Assembly: GCA_002683195.1 (NCBI GenBank)
Contig: NYSW01000010.1
Coordinates: 66,891 to 84,590 of the forward strand
Reading direction: 5' to 3'
Source: Phycisphaerae bacterium
GTDB taxonomy: Bacteria > Planctomycetota > Phycisphaerae > Phycisphaerales > SM1A02
Length of the DNA: 17,700 bases
Of the stretch, positions 1 to 7,132 are shown piece by piece. Both the position numbers and the translations under genes were made by a program. Every line of letters begins with the position of its first letter. Position 1 is the stretch's first letter. Under the pieces are notes generated by a model. That model was not told where the DNA came from. It ran no database searches and saw only the letters and a program-made list of their open reading frames with translations.

Positions 1-479
1 TTGGCATCGATCGGCACGGAATTCCGCATCAGACTCTGAAGACCGAGGCTGCGTTCGAAGACGATGATCGCGCCGAACTGGCTCTTGGCAAGGAAGTCAA
101 CGGCATCCGACACGGCATCGACCACGACGTTTCGTGAAGACGGCCCGCGTCGAAAGAGCTTTGCCTGGCCGAGGCTGATCATCGCCTGGCGGAGTTCGGG
201 CTGGAAGACCACCACCAGCATGATCGCCACCAGACTCACCACGCGGTCGCTGAGGAATCGGATCCGAGCAAGGGTGTCGCTGCCATCTTCGGTCAGTCGG
301 AGGACGACCGCGAAGACGATGACCAGGACTGCGAACCCGCGGATCACGCCGGCGCCGCTGGAACGACGCAAGAACCTCAGGATCGTCCAGATGACGATCC
401 AGATCAGCGAGAGCTCGATGACGAGTTCCAGCGGGCCGTAGCCACGAAACGCGTCGAGAAGAAAGCGGAGGCTGTCCAT
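1..479 (-). CDS. cdaA: Diadenylate cyclase CdaA (N-terminal part, cut by window edge)
   Basis: Membrane-bound diadenylate cyclase, which condenses two ATP into c-di-AMP at the inner face of the membrane. Reading leftwards from the ATG at 479-477, 159 codons are present. Three hydrophobic helices are seen (about residues 18-37, 45-61 and 79-92), followed by the family hallmark FQPELRQA (92-99) and the start of the DAC domain with GAIIVFERSLGL (136-147). The window ends at VPIDA (155-159), so the catalytic DGA and RHR motifs lie outside and could not be checked. CdaA proteins are usually about 270-290 residues, so roughly the last 40% is missing. No Shine-Dalgarno precedes the ATG; a TATACT box 12 bases upstream suggests a nearly leaderless message. 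It is divergent from the gene at 550. The family call is strong; activity is inferred. Confidence 0.9.
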   Translation of the reverse strand, partial: MDSLRFLLDAFRGYGPLELVIELSLIWIVIWTILRFLRRSSGAGVIRGFAVLVIVFAVVLRLTEDGSDTLARIRFLSDRVVSLVAIMLVVVFQPELRQAMISLGQAKLFRRGPSSRNVVVDAVSDAVDFLAKSQFGAIIVFERSLGLQSLMRNSVPIDA

Positions 480-491
480 GTCCAGTGGTGA

Positions 492-497
492 AGTATA
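492..497 (-). promoter_or_regulatory. Candidate -10 box of the cdaA promoter
   Basis: On the minus strand the bases read TATACT, one change from TATAAT, 12 bases before the cdaA ATG. A start point about 6-7 bases further on would leave a leader of only about 5 bases, which fits the absence of a Shine-Dalgarno. No good -35 box is seen at 17 bases' spacing, so the promoter may need an activator or use another sigma factor. Confidence 0.35.
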
Positions 498-500
498 TCG

Positions 501-517
501 AGGTCGGCGGCCGACCT
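501..517. repeat. Palindrome in the divergent intergenic region (operator candidate)
   Basis: AGGTCGG (501-507) and CCGACCT (511-517) are perfect inverted arms around CGG. The element lies between the two divergent genes, directly upstream of the cdaA -10 box, where a bound protein could block or recruit polymerase. It could equally be a chance GC-rich palindrome. Confidence 0.4.
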
Positions 518-549
518 TGCCCGAGGGGTCGCTTGGTTAGAATGTTCGG

Positions 550-1113
550 ATGTCCACGCCACTGAAAGGGCTCGTGATCGGCCGAACAACCGGTCGATGT
601 GCCGCCACCGATCGAGAACTCGTCCCCGGCGAACCATGCTTCACGGCATTGGTCCGCCCGATCGTCGACCCGGAGGCCCCGGCGGGCCGGGGTGACCGGC
701 CCATGGTCGATCGCCTCGATTACGACCCGGAGGCCTGGGAGGGCGTTCGGAGCTCCGGGGCGTTGGAGGAGCGTTTGCTCTGCTGGTGGCGGACGGAAGT
801 TCCGGAAGCCGGTGGCCGGCGGAACCTCTTCGTGGACGATGAGACCCTCGTCGACCTCTTTGCGCGACTCGAAGAGGAGTCGGATCCGGGTCGCCAGGCC
901 TTCCGATTCGTGCTCGGGCTCATTCTTCTCCGCCGCCGTCGTCTTCGGATGATCGGCCGCGATCGGGAAGGTGACGATGACATCTGGCGCTTCAAGCGAG
1001 TCGGCGGTGGCGAGGATGCTCCAATCTGGTCGGTGACCGACCCCCGCCTCGCCGAAGAGGACGCGGAAGCGATCGCCGACCAACTTTCGACCATTCTCTC
1101 GGACGAGGGATGA
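550..1113 (+). CDS. Conserved-looking hypothetical protein with an N-terminal Cys pair
   Basis: 187 residues, not recognised. The N-terminus contains GRCAATDRELVPGEPCFTAL (residues 15-34), with cysteines at 17 and 30 spaced by turn-forming residues, like a degraded or half zinc ribbon. The remainder is acidic with two tryptophans (WEGV, CWWRTEV), a helical stretch and an Arg cluster LLRRRRLRMIGRDRE near residue 125-140. There is no signal peptide or membrane segment, so it is probably cytoplasmic. No Shine-Dalgarno lies before the ATG at 550, but TAGAAT at 538-543 would place transcription start almost on the ATG, so it may be leaderless; a GTG at 574 behind AAAGGG is an alternative start. 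It overlaps the lipoprotein gene by ATGA, so the two are probably translated together. Codon use matches its neighbours, so it is a real gene of unknown function. Confidence 0.75.
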   Translation: MSTPLKGLVIGRTTGRCAATDRELVPGEPCFTALVRPIVDPEAPAGRGDRPMVDRLDYDPEAWEGVRSSGALEERLLCWWRTEVPEAGGRRNLFVDDETLVDLFARLEEESDPGRQAFRFVLGLILLRRRRLRMIGRDREGDDDIWRFKRVGGGEDAPIWSVTDPRLAEEDAEAIADQLSTILSDEG

Positions 1114-2090
1114 AGCAGTCCGTACCCGCTGGTTCCGCCGAATCCGGCCGTCTGAACCACCGCATCAATCTCCTGCGAGAACATCGGTTCCGGGCCGGGA
1201 TGCCGTTTCTGCTGCTGGCACTCGCCGCTTTTCTGGGGGCTTGCAACCCCGGCGGGAGCGTCGTCGAGGGTGACTGGACCCGAGGGAAGCCGCCGGTTCC
1301 GGGAAGCAAGGAAAACTGGGATCTGATCAACCGGGCGCAGTCGGAGCGACTGGAAGCCTTGTCGGTTTTTTCCAGTGCCGGCACCGTCACCCTTCGGTGG
1401 ACGGATGACGATGGAAGCCACGTAGAGCAGGCGGATCATCGAATTTGGAGATCTTCGGCGGATCGGGCGGCGATCCGGCTTTCCAAGGTCGGCTCGAGTC
1501 TTCTCCTGGCCGGTTGGAACGGTGACCGCTGGTGGGTCTTCGATGAAACGGGCGAGGAATCCGTTCTGCGAATTCGGCGACTGAATGCCGAGGAAGGCCT
1601 GGGGGGACCGGGTGGCCTGTTGTCGCCGCCGGCTCTTCTGGCGATGATCGGTTTTCTCCCCTGGCCGGCCGAGCCTCCGGTCGATTTTCAGACCGCGGGT
1701 GCACGGGCGAGGTTCACCGTCGACCCGATTCGGTGGGAAGTCGGCGATCGAGTCCTGGAGTTGCCGGGCAGCCTGGTGGTGGAACTTCTGGACCCGTATT
1801 ACGGCCCGACGCGTCTGCAGCTTCTGGATGCTGAAGGCGGACTCGTCGCGACCGCAACCCATGAAGGCCTCATTTCAGTGGAAACCATGGGGCGGCCGCC
1901 GGGAGCCTGGCCGGATCTTCCTCGTCGGGTGCGAATCGTTCGGTCACCCGAAGATCAAGTGGTCATCAGTTTCGACGGCCCGCTGGCCCAGGGTCGGGTT
2001 TCAGAACGACTTTTCGACGTGGAATCGCTCATTGAACGATCGCGTCCAGACGTGATCGAACGATCGGCTGGGGTGGAGGACGAAGAATGA
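1110..2090 (+). CDS. Outer-membrane-type lipoprotein, LolA/LolB-like fold suspected
   Basis: Up to 326 residues. A hydrophobic segment MPFLLLALAAFLGAC (residues 31-45) ends in the lipobox LGAC, with Cys45 the likely lipidated residue. Counting from the first ATG puts 30 residues before the signal core; the ATG at 1200 would give a textbook signal peptide, so the true start is unsettled. The ATG at 1110 overlaps the previous stop as ATGA, which favours coupling. After the lipobox come alternating strand-like segments (AGTVTLRW, ADHRIWR, AAIRLSK, WNGDRWWVFDE), a pattern also found in LolA/LolB and DUF4292-type envelope proteins that form a half-barrel around lipid. This assignment is by pattern only. 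It overlaps the following RDD gene by ATGA at 2087, making a three-gene envelope operon. Confidence 0.7.
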   Translation: MKQSVPAGSAESGRLNHRINLLREHRFRAGMPFLLLALAAFLGACNPGGSVVEGDWTRGKPPVPGSKENWDLINRAQSERLEALSVFSSAGTVTLRWTDDDGSHVEQADHRIWRSSADRAAIRLSKVGSSLLLAGWNGDRWWVFDETGEESVLRIRRLNAEEGLGGPGGLLSPPALLAMIGFLPWPAEPPVDFQTAGARARFTVDPIRWEVGDRVLELPGSLVVELLDPYYGPTRLQLLDAEGGLVATATHEGLISVETMGRPPGAWPDLPRRVRIVRSPEDQVVISFDGPLAQGRVSERLFDVESLIERSRPDVIERSAGVEDEE

Positions 2091-3805
2091 GACTGCTGAT
2101 TCAACCGTTGCTGGCCATGCTCGTTCTGGTGGGACTCTCTGGATTCTCCTCGCGAGCGGTGGCCGGTGATTCGGTCCTCGTCGCATCTTCGGGGAGGCAT
2201 GTCTTCGTGGTTCGTCCCGCGACCGAAGGCCAGGGGTGGGAACTCGCTCATCTGGACGTGGAAGTCGGTGCCGCCGGAATTCGGACGATCCATCGTCTTT
2301 CCAGTCGACCGGAGGCGATCGCTGCGGATGGAGAACGATGTTGGCTGGTGCTCCCGCCGCGAGATGCGGACCGCATCACCCGGCTGGTCATTTCGATCGG
2401 GGTCGCCAAGCATCCGATCAACGGGGTCTGGTACGCCACGCCCCCGGGGAATCCGCGGGTTCTTCCGCCCGTCCCGACCGAGCCCGAGGTCGCGGGAATC
2501 ACGGCCGGGAGAGATGAAGTCCTCCTCGTCTTTCGCCCCAGTCAACGTGGGGTACGTGGTGTGTCCCGTCCCGATCGCCCGGCCCCGGCAGCGGAGAAAT
2601 CCGAGTCGGTACCGGCGGAGAAGGCAACCCCGAAGAAGCGACGGCCGTCGGTCATTCCTCAGATCGACGTCGACCAGGGGGGGGTGATTCGTTTCGCCCG
2701 CCCCGGGGGCCGAGTCTGGGAGTCCATGGCATCCCCGGACGGTTTCGAGAACGCTTCCGAGGTGCTGACCGGCCGGGTTGATCATCGTTCGGAGCGTTCG
2801 CCGGCCATCGTGTGGCGGACCGCGGACGGATTGTGGCAGGAGTCCCGATTCGATTCCGAGGAGCCCACTTCCGAGGGGTCCACTTGGCAATCGATGGAAA
2901 TCATCGGGGTGACCGGGATGCCATTCGCCCTGGAGGCGATTCCTGGAAGAACGATGCTCGCCACCCGCGCTGATGATGGGTTGGTGGTCTCCGATCTCAT
3001 TCCCGAGGTCCCTGGTTCACCGGCCGGGACCGCGGGGCGGGGGGATCTGGAATCCGGAGCGACCCTCCGGACGCTCGCAAGGATTCCCAAGGGGAAGCCG
3101 GCCGGGCTCCGAGGGGCGGGGATGGTGTTGACCAGCAGCGGTCCATGGTTGGTCGGCGTCGCGGGCAACGCGGTTGAAATCGTGAGTATCGATCGTGCGG
3201 ACGGTCGGGTCGCCGATCCGGTCGTCGCGGTCGAAGTCGAGGCCGAGGGCTCGCTGGTTCAGTATCCGATCATCGGCATCGTGATGATGTCCGCTTTCTT
3301 TGCGGCCTTCCTGCTCCGCCCCGGCATCGAGAAGGCTCCAGTGGTTCCCGATCCGGGACTCATTCCCCTCGGGTTCGCTCGCCGGGCTGCGGGGCTCTGT
3401 ATTGATCTCGCTCCCGGGGCCATGGCGGCGGTCGTCATCTACGGGCTCGAGCCGGCGGTCTTCCTCTCGGATGTCCTGGACGGCCGACTTTCCACCGCTT
3501 CGCCGCTGCTGGCGATGGTATTGATCGCCACCGGCCTATCCGGCGTGCTTGAGATCCTGACCGGTCGCTCGATCGGCAAATGGTTGGTCGGTGGTCGGAT
3601 CCTTGCCCTTGATGGTTCCCCCGCGACCCGGCTGCAGCGGGGGCTTCGAGCGGTGCTGAAGTTGGCGGTCCTGCTCTTCTGGCCCCTGGCGATATTCGGG
3701 CTTTTTGAGCCCCTCGGGCGGGGAATCCCGGAATTGCTCACCCGAACCGTCATCGCTTCGGGCCACCAGGTCCCGAACGAGTCCGAGGATTCGGACGCGA
3801 AATAA
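2087..3805 (+). CDS. Secreted-domain/RDD membrane protein
   Basis: 572 residues. The N-terminus is a signal peptide (basic start, hydrophobic core LLAMLVLVGLSG, likely cleavage after AVA at residue 27). Residues about 30-385 look like an exported beta-rich domain of repeated strand units, interrupted by a Pro/Lys/Ala-rich linker near 160-190. A membrane helix follows (YPIIGIVMMSAFFAAFLL, about 391-408). The C-terminus is an RDD domain (about 428-552): FARRAAGLCID with its Arg and Asp, hydrophobic helices, then GRSIGKWLVGGRILALDGSPATR and a final hydrophobic helix pair. RDD domains are thought to be transport-related, but the substrate is unknown. The gene is translationally coupled to the lipoprotein upstream, so the two may act together in the envelope. 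The stop codon is followed at once by a strong palindrome. RDD assignment is good; the function of the exported part is unknown. Confidence 0.82.
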   Translation: MRLLIQPLLAMLVLVGLSGFSSRAVAGDSVLVASSGRHVFVVRPATEGQGWELAHLDVEVGAAGIRTIHRLSSRPEAIAADGERCWLVLPPRDADRITRLVISIGVAKHPINGVWYATPPGNPRVLPPVPTEPEVAGITAGRDEVLLVFRPSQRGVRGVSRPDRPAPAAEKSESVPAEKATPKKRRPSVIPQIDVDQGGVIRFARPGGRVWESMASPDGFENASEVLTGRVDHRSERSPAIVWRTADGLWQESRFDSEEPTSEGSTWQSMEIIGVTGMPFALEAIPGRTMLATRADDGLVVSDLIPEVPGSPAGTAGRGDLESGATLRTLARIPKGKPAGLRGAGMVLTSSGPWLVGVAGNAVEIVSIDRADGRVADPVVAVEVEAEGSLVQYPIIGIVMMSAFFAAFLLRPGIEKAPVVPDPGLIPLGFARRAAGLCIDLAPGAMAAVVIYGLEPAVFLSDVLDGRLSTASPLLAMVLIATGLSGVLEILTGRSIGKWLVGGRILALDGSPATRLQRGLRAVLKLAVLLFWPLAIFGLFEPLGRGIPELLTRTVIASGHQVPNESEDSDAK

Positions 3806-3811
3806 ATTTAA

Positions 3812-3832
3812 TTCGCGCACCTGGTGCGCGAA
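3812..3832 (+). terminator. Strong hairpin after the RDD gene, probable transcript end
   Basis: Arms TTCGCGCACC (3812-3821) and GGTGCGCGAA (3823-3832) are perfect inverted repeats around a single T, beginning 7 bases after the stop codon. In RNA it would fold as an 8-9 bp GC-rich stem. An A/T-rich run (3799-3811) precedes it, but no T-run follows on the plus strand, so it is not a classic intrinsic terminator in this direction. It could also be an operator or a 3'-end stabiliser. Confidence 0.45.
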
Positions 3833-3882
3833 CGATCGGCAGAAGTGGAGGATTCTCGATCCTGCAACCGATGAATGTTGCG

Positions 3883-3902
3883 CCGGCGAATGGATTTGCC
3901 GG
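3883..3902 (+). promoter_or_regulatory. Leader hairpin with (A)TGGA(T) loop upstream of the TPR gene
   Basis: CCGGCGAA (3883-3890) pairs with TTTGCCGG (3895-3902) with one G-U pair, leaving the tetraloop TGGA; with the top pair open the loop reads ATGGAT. A GGA in the loop of an isolated stem is the CsrA/RsmA site form. It is not at a ribosome binding site, so the GGA is not explained by translation initiation. The CsrA role is inferred. Confidence 0.45.
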
Positions 3903-3948
3903 GATCGTCACGCCCCAGCGGTCGGATTTCCTCGGAAACCGATCCCGG
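3899..3948 (+). repeat. Long-range inverted repeat with nested hairpin in the TPR gene leader
   Basis: CCGGGATCG (3899-3907) and CGATCCCGG (3940-3948) are perfect 9-base inverted arms. Between them, TCGG-A-TTTC (3922-3930) pairs with GAAA-CCGA (3935-3942) around CTCG. The nested stem shares 3940-3942 with the outer arm, and the outer arm shares 3899-3902 with the hairpin at 3883-3902, so these structures compete. Such mutually exclusive pairings are typical of a regulated leader, but no known riboswitch class is recognised. Confidence 0.4.
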
Positions 3949-3960
3949 TCAGGGCGGGTT

Positions 3961-3971
3961 GAGAGGATCTC
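3961..3971 (+). promoter_or_regulatory. Ribosome binding site of the TPR gene in an AGGAT-loop mini-hairpin
   Basis: GAG (3961-3963) pairs with CTC (3969-3971) around the loop AGGAT, directly before the GTG start at 3972. The Shine-Dalgarno AGAGGA (3962-3967) lies in the loop and 5' arm. The short stem alone is weak evidence; it counts because similar AGGAT loops recur at flgB and fliF. Confidence 0.4.
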
Positions 3972-6647
3972 GTGTTGGACGGTCTGCCTGAAAACGAGCC
4001 TGAGGCTCCCGTGAACCCCGATTCGGCCGTGGACTCTACGGTCGACGAGGCTGTCGCTGAAGATTCCAAATCCACGGGTCGTGGCTTGGGATCGGCATGG
4101 CAGTTCCCGCTGATCGGGATCTCTGTTCTGGCCATCCTTGCCGCCCTCGTCCAGCGAGGTGTCGATTCGACGCCGCCGCCCGATCCGGCCGCCGAGCTCG
4201 CCTTCGCTCGACAAGCAGTCGATGCGGGGGATTTGGAGCGGGCGGCGGGTCATCTGCTGGCGGCCGAGCCTCATCTGTCGGAAAACGCCTCGCTCCTTGG
4301 CGAGTATCACCTACTGGTGGCGGATCATCGGGCCAATTCCGTGGCCCCGGTGGTGACCGCGCCGGCCAATCAGGCCGCTCAGGTGTTCGAGGCGTACGAG
4401 CGGGCGGAACAGGATGGCGTCTCGCTTGATCTTCCTCGCCGCTTCGTGATGGCCAAGGCCTTGATGGCTGCGGGCGAGGATGTTTCGGCATTGAGGCGAC
4501 TCGATGCGGTTTCGGTCGAATTCGAAGCGAATCAGGACGCCGTCGGCCTGTCCGCCGTCAATCGGCTGCGGCATGATCTTCGGCGTCGGGCGATCGAGAC
4601 TGCGCTGGCCGCCGGGACGCCGGTGGCCGAGGTTCGGCGTGATGTCGATCTTCTGCTGGCGGAATCCCCGGGTCTGGAAATCGACGCCTGGGCCGTTCTG
4701 CTTGATGCTCGCCTGCGTCTCGCGGAAGGTTCGGCCGAGGGCCTCGTTCGAGATCTCGGCCTCGCGATGCATCGTCTTGAAGGCCGGGTCAGCGACCGTG
4801 AAGATCCGATGGCCTCCATCGACTGGCCCGGGCTCTGGGTCGTGCTCGGCCATGCCTATCGCGAAGAACTCGGGTTGCCCGATCGGTCCGCGGAGTGCTA
4901 CCGCATCGCGTTGGATCGATTGCGTGCAGTGGGACGAATCGCCGCGGAGGCATCGCTCGCCCTTGGTGATCTTGAAGTCGAACACGCGATTGGTGAAATG
5001 GGCGGAGGTATCTACGCCACCGACCTCGCCGAGGCGACGTCTCGTTTCGAAGCGGTTCTGGGGATCGGCGACGCGACGCTCGAACAGAAGATTCTCGCCG
5101 AGGCGGGCTTGATGTACGTGGATGTTCTGCGTCACGATCACCTCGCCGCGATCAAGGTCATGTCCAGGCTGGCGGCTCTGGTGGAGGCCACCGGCACCGC
5201 GGCGGGGCGGGCTCGCGACCGAGCGATTGAAATCGTCCTGAAGGGCGCGGATCGATCGGCGAAGTCCGCGTTCGAAGCGGAGCCCTTCGATGCCGTCGCG
5301 TTGCATGATGCCACTGCCGACTATGCGGTGTTCATTCGCCGTCACGGCGGAACGGCGGCCGATCGCCGGCGTGGCCTGGAGTTTCTTGCGACCGCCCGCG
5401 AGCGGGCTGCAGGCTTGATCCTCCGCCCTTATCTGGGCGGCGACGACCCGCGGGTCGAAAAAGCGGTGGAATTGGTGCCGGTCGAGGTCCGATTGGAGGC
5501 TGCGCGGCGATTTGCGGCGGCGGCCGAGGCCATGGATGAAGTCGAGCGAGAGCTCGATGGCGATGACCGGGATCGTTTTCTGGTGCTCTGGCGGGCGGCC
5601 ACGTTGCACGACAAGGCCGGGGCGGTTCAGCCGGCGCTCGCCAGGTACGTTCGGTTCGTCGAGAGCCAGTCGCCGGAGGCGAGGCTCTGGCCGGAGGCGG
5701 TCTATCGGGTGGCCGCGGCGCATCACTCGCTGCGATCGCTGCTTGATGCGGAAAACTGGTACCGAAGATTGATCGAGCAGATGGGATCCGCCCGCGACGA
5801 AGTCAGTGAATTCACGACTCGAGCCAAGGTCGGACTGGCTCGGGTCCTGATGGAGCTCGGCGGTGAATCGGCCGTCCCCGAAGCGGAGTCGCTCCTGAAT
5901 CACGTGCTCTCCGGCACGGCGCGGGATGCGATCGAACCTCGGGTGCCTGAATATCGACTCGCCTTGCTCCAGTTGGTCCGGTTGCTCGGGGAAAACGCAC
6001 GCTGGCAGGAGCAGGCCGGGCGAGGCGACGAGTGGCTCGAACGGTATCCCGGTGATCCTCGCTGGGGCGAATTGGCGGCTCGGACCGGGGCCGCCTTGCT
6101 GAGGCATGCCGATGAAATCCGACGGCTGGCGAACACCGAGGCTGCGGTCAACCCCTCGTTGACTTCGGCGGTCGAAGAGGAGCGGTTGCGTGCCCTCTCG
6201 CTGGCCGGATTCCGGCTTGAAGATGCCATTCGAGATCTTGGCGGCCGGACGGCGGCGGGTCTCGATCCGCTGGAATCGCGACTTCTGCGGTCCGCCTACC
6301 TGCATCGTGGAATCGTGGCGGATGATCGCGGCGATCATGCCGCGGCCGTCCGATTGCATCGGGATACCGAGCAGCGATTCGCGGGAGAGCCGGTGGCCAT
6401 CGCCGCCCTCATCTGCATGGCGGACGTCGCGGACCGGGCCGGTGACCGCAAGGTCGCGGCCGAAGCGACCCGACGTGCTCGAAAACGTCTGCAACATCTC
6501 CATCGTGAATCACCGGGGCTGGCCTCGCCGATCGAATCGTTGGGACCGGAATTGTTCATCGGTGCGGGCGAAGAGACCTTGAGCCGCTGGCTTTCGGCCT
6601 TCCCCCCCGGGGTCGGCATCGCGGTGGGCGTGGAGGATCAGCCATGA
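3972..6647 (+). CDS. Large membrane-anchored TPR-type helical-repeat protein
   Basis: 891 residues from a GTG start with AGAGGA just upstream; no ATG lies before the membrane helix. The acidic N-terminus (1-40) is followed by one transmembrane segment (about 43-61, FPLIGISVLAILAALV), then about 830 residues of soluble alpha-helical sequence rich in Ala, Leu, Glu and Arg. TPR-like units recur: AELAFARQAVDAGDLERAAGHLLAAEP (near 74-100), YREELGLPDRSAECYRIALDRL (near 297-318), VYRVAAAHHSLRSLLDAENWYRRLIE (near 577-602) and YLHRGIVADDRGDHAAAVRLHRDTEQRF near the C-terminus. With few Lys N-terminal to the helix, the repeats are probably periplasmic, though topology is uncertain. TPR proteins act as scaffolds. 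Its stop overlaps the FlgN-like start (ATGA at 6644) and that gene overlaps the kinase, tying it to the flagellar regulon. Specific function unknown. Confidence 0.8.
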   Translation: MLDGLPENEPEAPVNPDSAVDSTVDEAVAEDSKSTGRGLGSAWQFPLIGISVLAILAALVQRGVDSTPPPDPAAELAFARQAVDAGDLERAAGHLLAAEPHLSENASLLGEYHLLVADHRANSVAPVVTAPANQAAQVFEAYERAEQDGVSLDLPRRFVMAKALMAAGEDVSALRRLDAVSVEFEANQDAVGLSAVNRLRHDLRRRAIETALAAGTPVAEVRRDVDLLLAESPGLEIDAWAVLLDARLRLAEGSAEGLVRDLGLAMHRLEGRVSDREDPMASIDWPGLWVVLGHAYREELGLPDRSAECYRIALDRLRAVGRIAAEASLALGDLEVEHAIGEMGGGIYATDLAEATSRFEAVLGIGDATLEQKILAEAGLMYVDVLRHDHLAAIKVMSRLAALVEATGTAAGRARDRAIEIVLKGADRSAKSAFEAEPFDAVALHDATADYAVFIRRHGGTAADRRRGLEFLATARERAAGLILRPYLGGDDPRVEKAVELVPVEVRLEAARRFAAAAEAMDEVERELDGDDRDRFLVLWRAATLHDKAGAVQPALARYVRFVESQSPEARLWPEAVYRVAAAHHSLRSLLDAENWYRRLIEQMGSARDEVSEFTTRAKVGLARVLMELGGESAVPEAESLLNHVLSGTARDAIEPRVPEYRLALLQLVRLLGENARWQEQAGRGDEWLERYPGDPRWGELAARTGAALLRHADEIRRLANTEAAVNPSLTSAVEEERLRALSLAGFRLEDAIRDLGGRTAAGLDPLESRLLRSAYLHRGIVADDRGDHAAAVRLHRDTEQRFAGEPVAIAALICMADVADRAGDRKVAAEATRRARKRLQHLHRESPGLASPIESLGPELFIGAGEETLSRWLSAFPPGVGIAVGVEDQP

Positions 6648-7132
6648 GTGACCCTGTCCGGAACACGTCGGCATCCGACGAAGCGGTCGACCGGGTGATC
6701 TCCCGGCTTCGGACCCGGGTCGCATTGCTGGGCGAGCTCGACGCGGTGACCCGACGTCGGAGCGCGGCGATTTCGGATGACCGCCTCGATGCGATCGCCC
6801 GGCTGGGTGAGGCTCGCCAGGGGATCGTGGAGCGACTGCTCGCCACCTCGATCGATCTCGAATTCGCCGCACGCGAAGCGGCGGGCTCCGCCTCGCCGGA
6901 AGCCATGCGGCTGGTGGGAGAGGCGACGACCTTGCTCGCCGGCATCGAAGAAGCGGATCGGCAGGACGAGGCTCGGCTGCGGGCGACCGGTGAACGGGTC
7001 CGGCGTGAAATCGAGCAGGTCTCTCGGGCCGACCGGGCCGGTCGCGCCTATCGAGGATCGACCGGAGCCGGATTCAGCGGCCCGACGACCAGAACGAGCC
7101 TCGACGGCTCGAGAACGGAGCGCACCGGATGA
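6644..7132 (+). CDS. flgN: FlgN-like flagellar export chaperone (probable)
   Basis: 162 residues. Residues 12-130 form long amphipathic helices with regularly spaced Leu/Ile/Val and charged residues (VDRVISRLRTRVALLGELDA, then IARLGEARQGIVERLLATSI), the organisation of FlgN, which keeps hook-associated proteins unfolded for export. The disordered tail (AYRGS, then FSGPTTRTS) recalls the Gly/Arg-rich tails of FlgN-like proteins. Family members are typically 130-160 residues. The start overlaps the TPR gene stop as ATGA with GGAGGA 6 bases upstream, and the stop overlaps the kinase start the same way, so the three proteins are co-translated. FlgN sequences diverge strongly and a generic coiled-coil protein is possible; the flagellar context supports the call. 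Confidence 0.55.
   Translation: MSDPVRNTSASDEAVDRVISRLRTRVALLGELDAVTRRRSAAISDDRLDAIARLGEARQGIVERLLATSIDLEFAAREAAGSASPEAMRLVGEATTLLAGIEEADRQDEARLRATGERVRREIEQVSRADRAGRAYRGSTGAGFSGPTTRTSLDGSRTERTG

Noticed and set aside
97..1083. Long open frame on the minus strand across 97-1083
   Set aside because: It is the shadow of cdaA in another frame and of the plus-strand gene at 550; GC-rich DNA gives such frames. The peptide is Arg/Pro-rich with no recognisable fold.
3885..3899. GGCG...TTTGC before the TPR gene as a sigma-54 promoter
   Set aside because: The spacing between GG and GC is one base too long, and the -24 box matches poorly; the bases form a hairpin.
4311..6503. 730-codon antisense open frame inside the TPR gene
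   Set aside because: Same codon-bias effect; its composition is unlike the real proteins of the window and it has no ribosome site.
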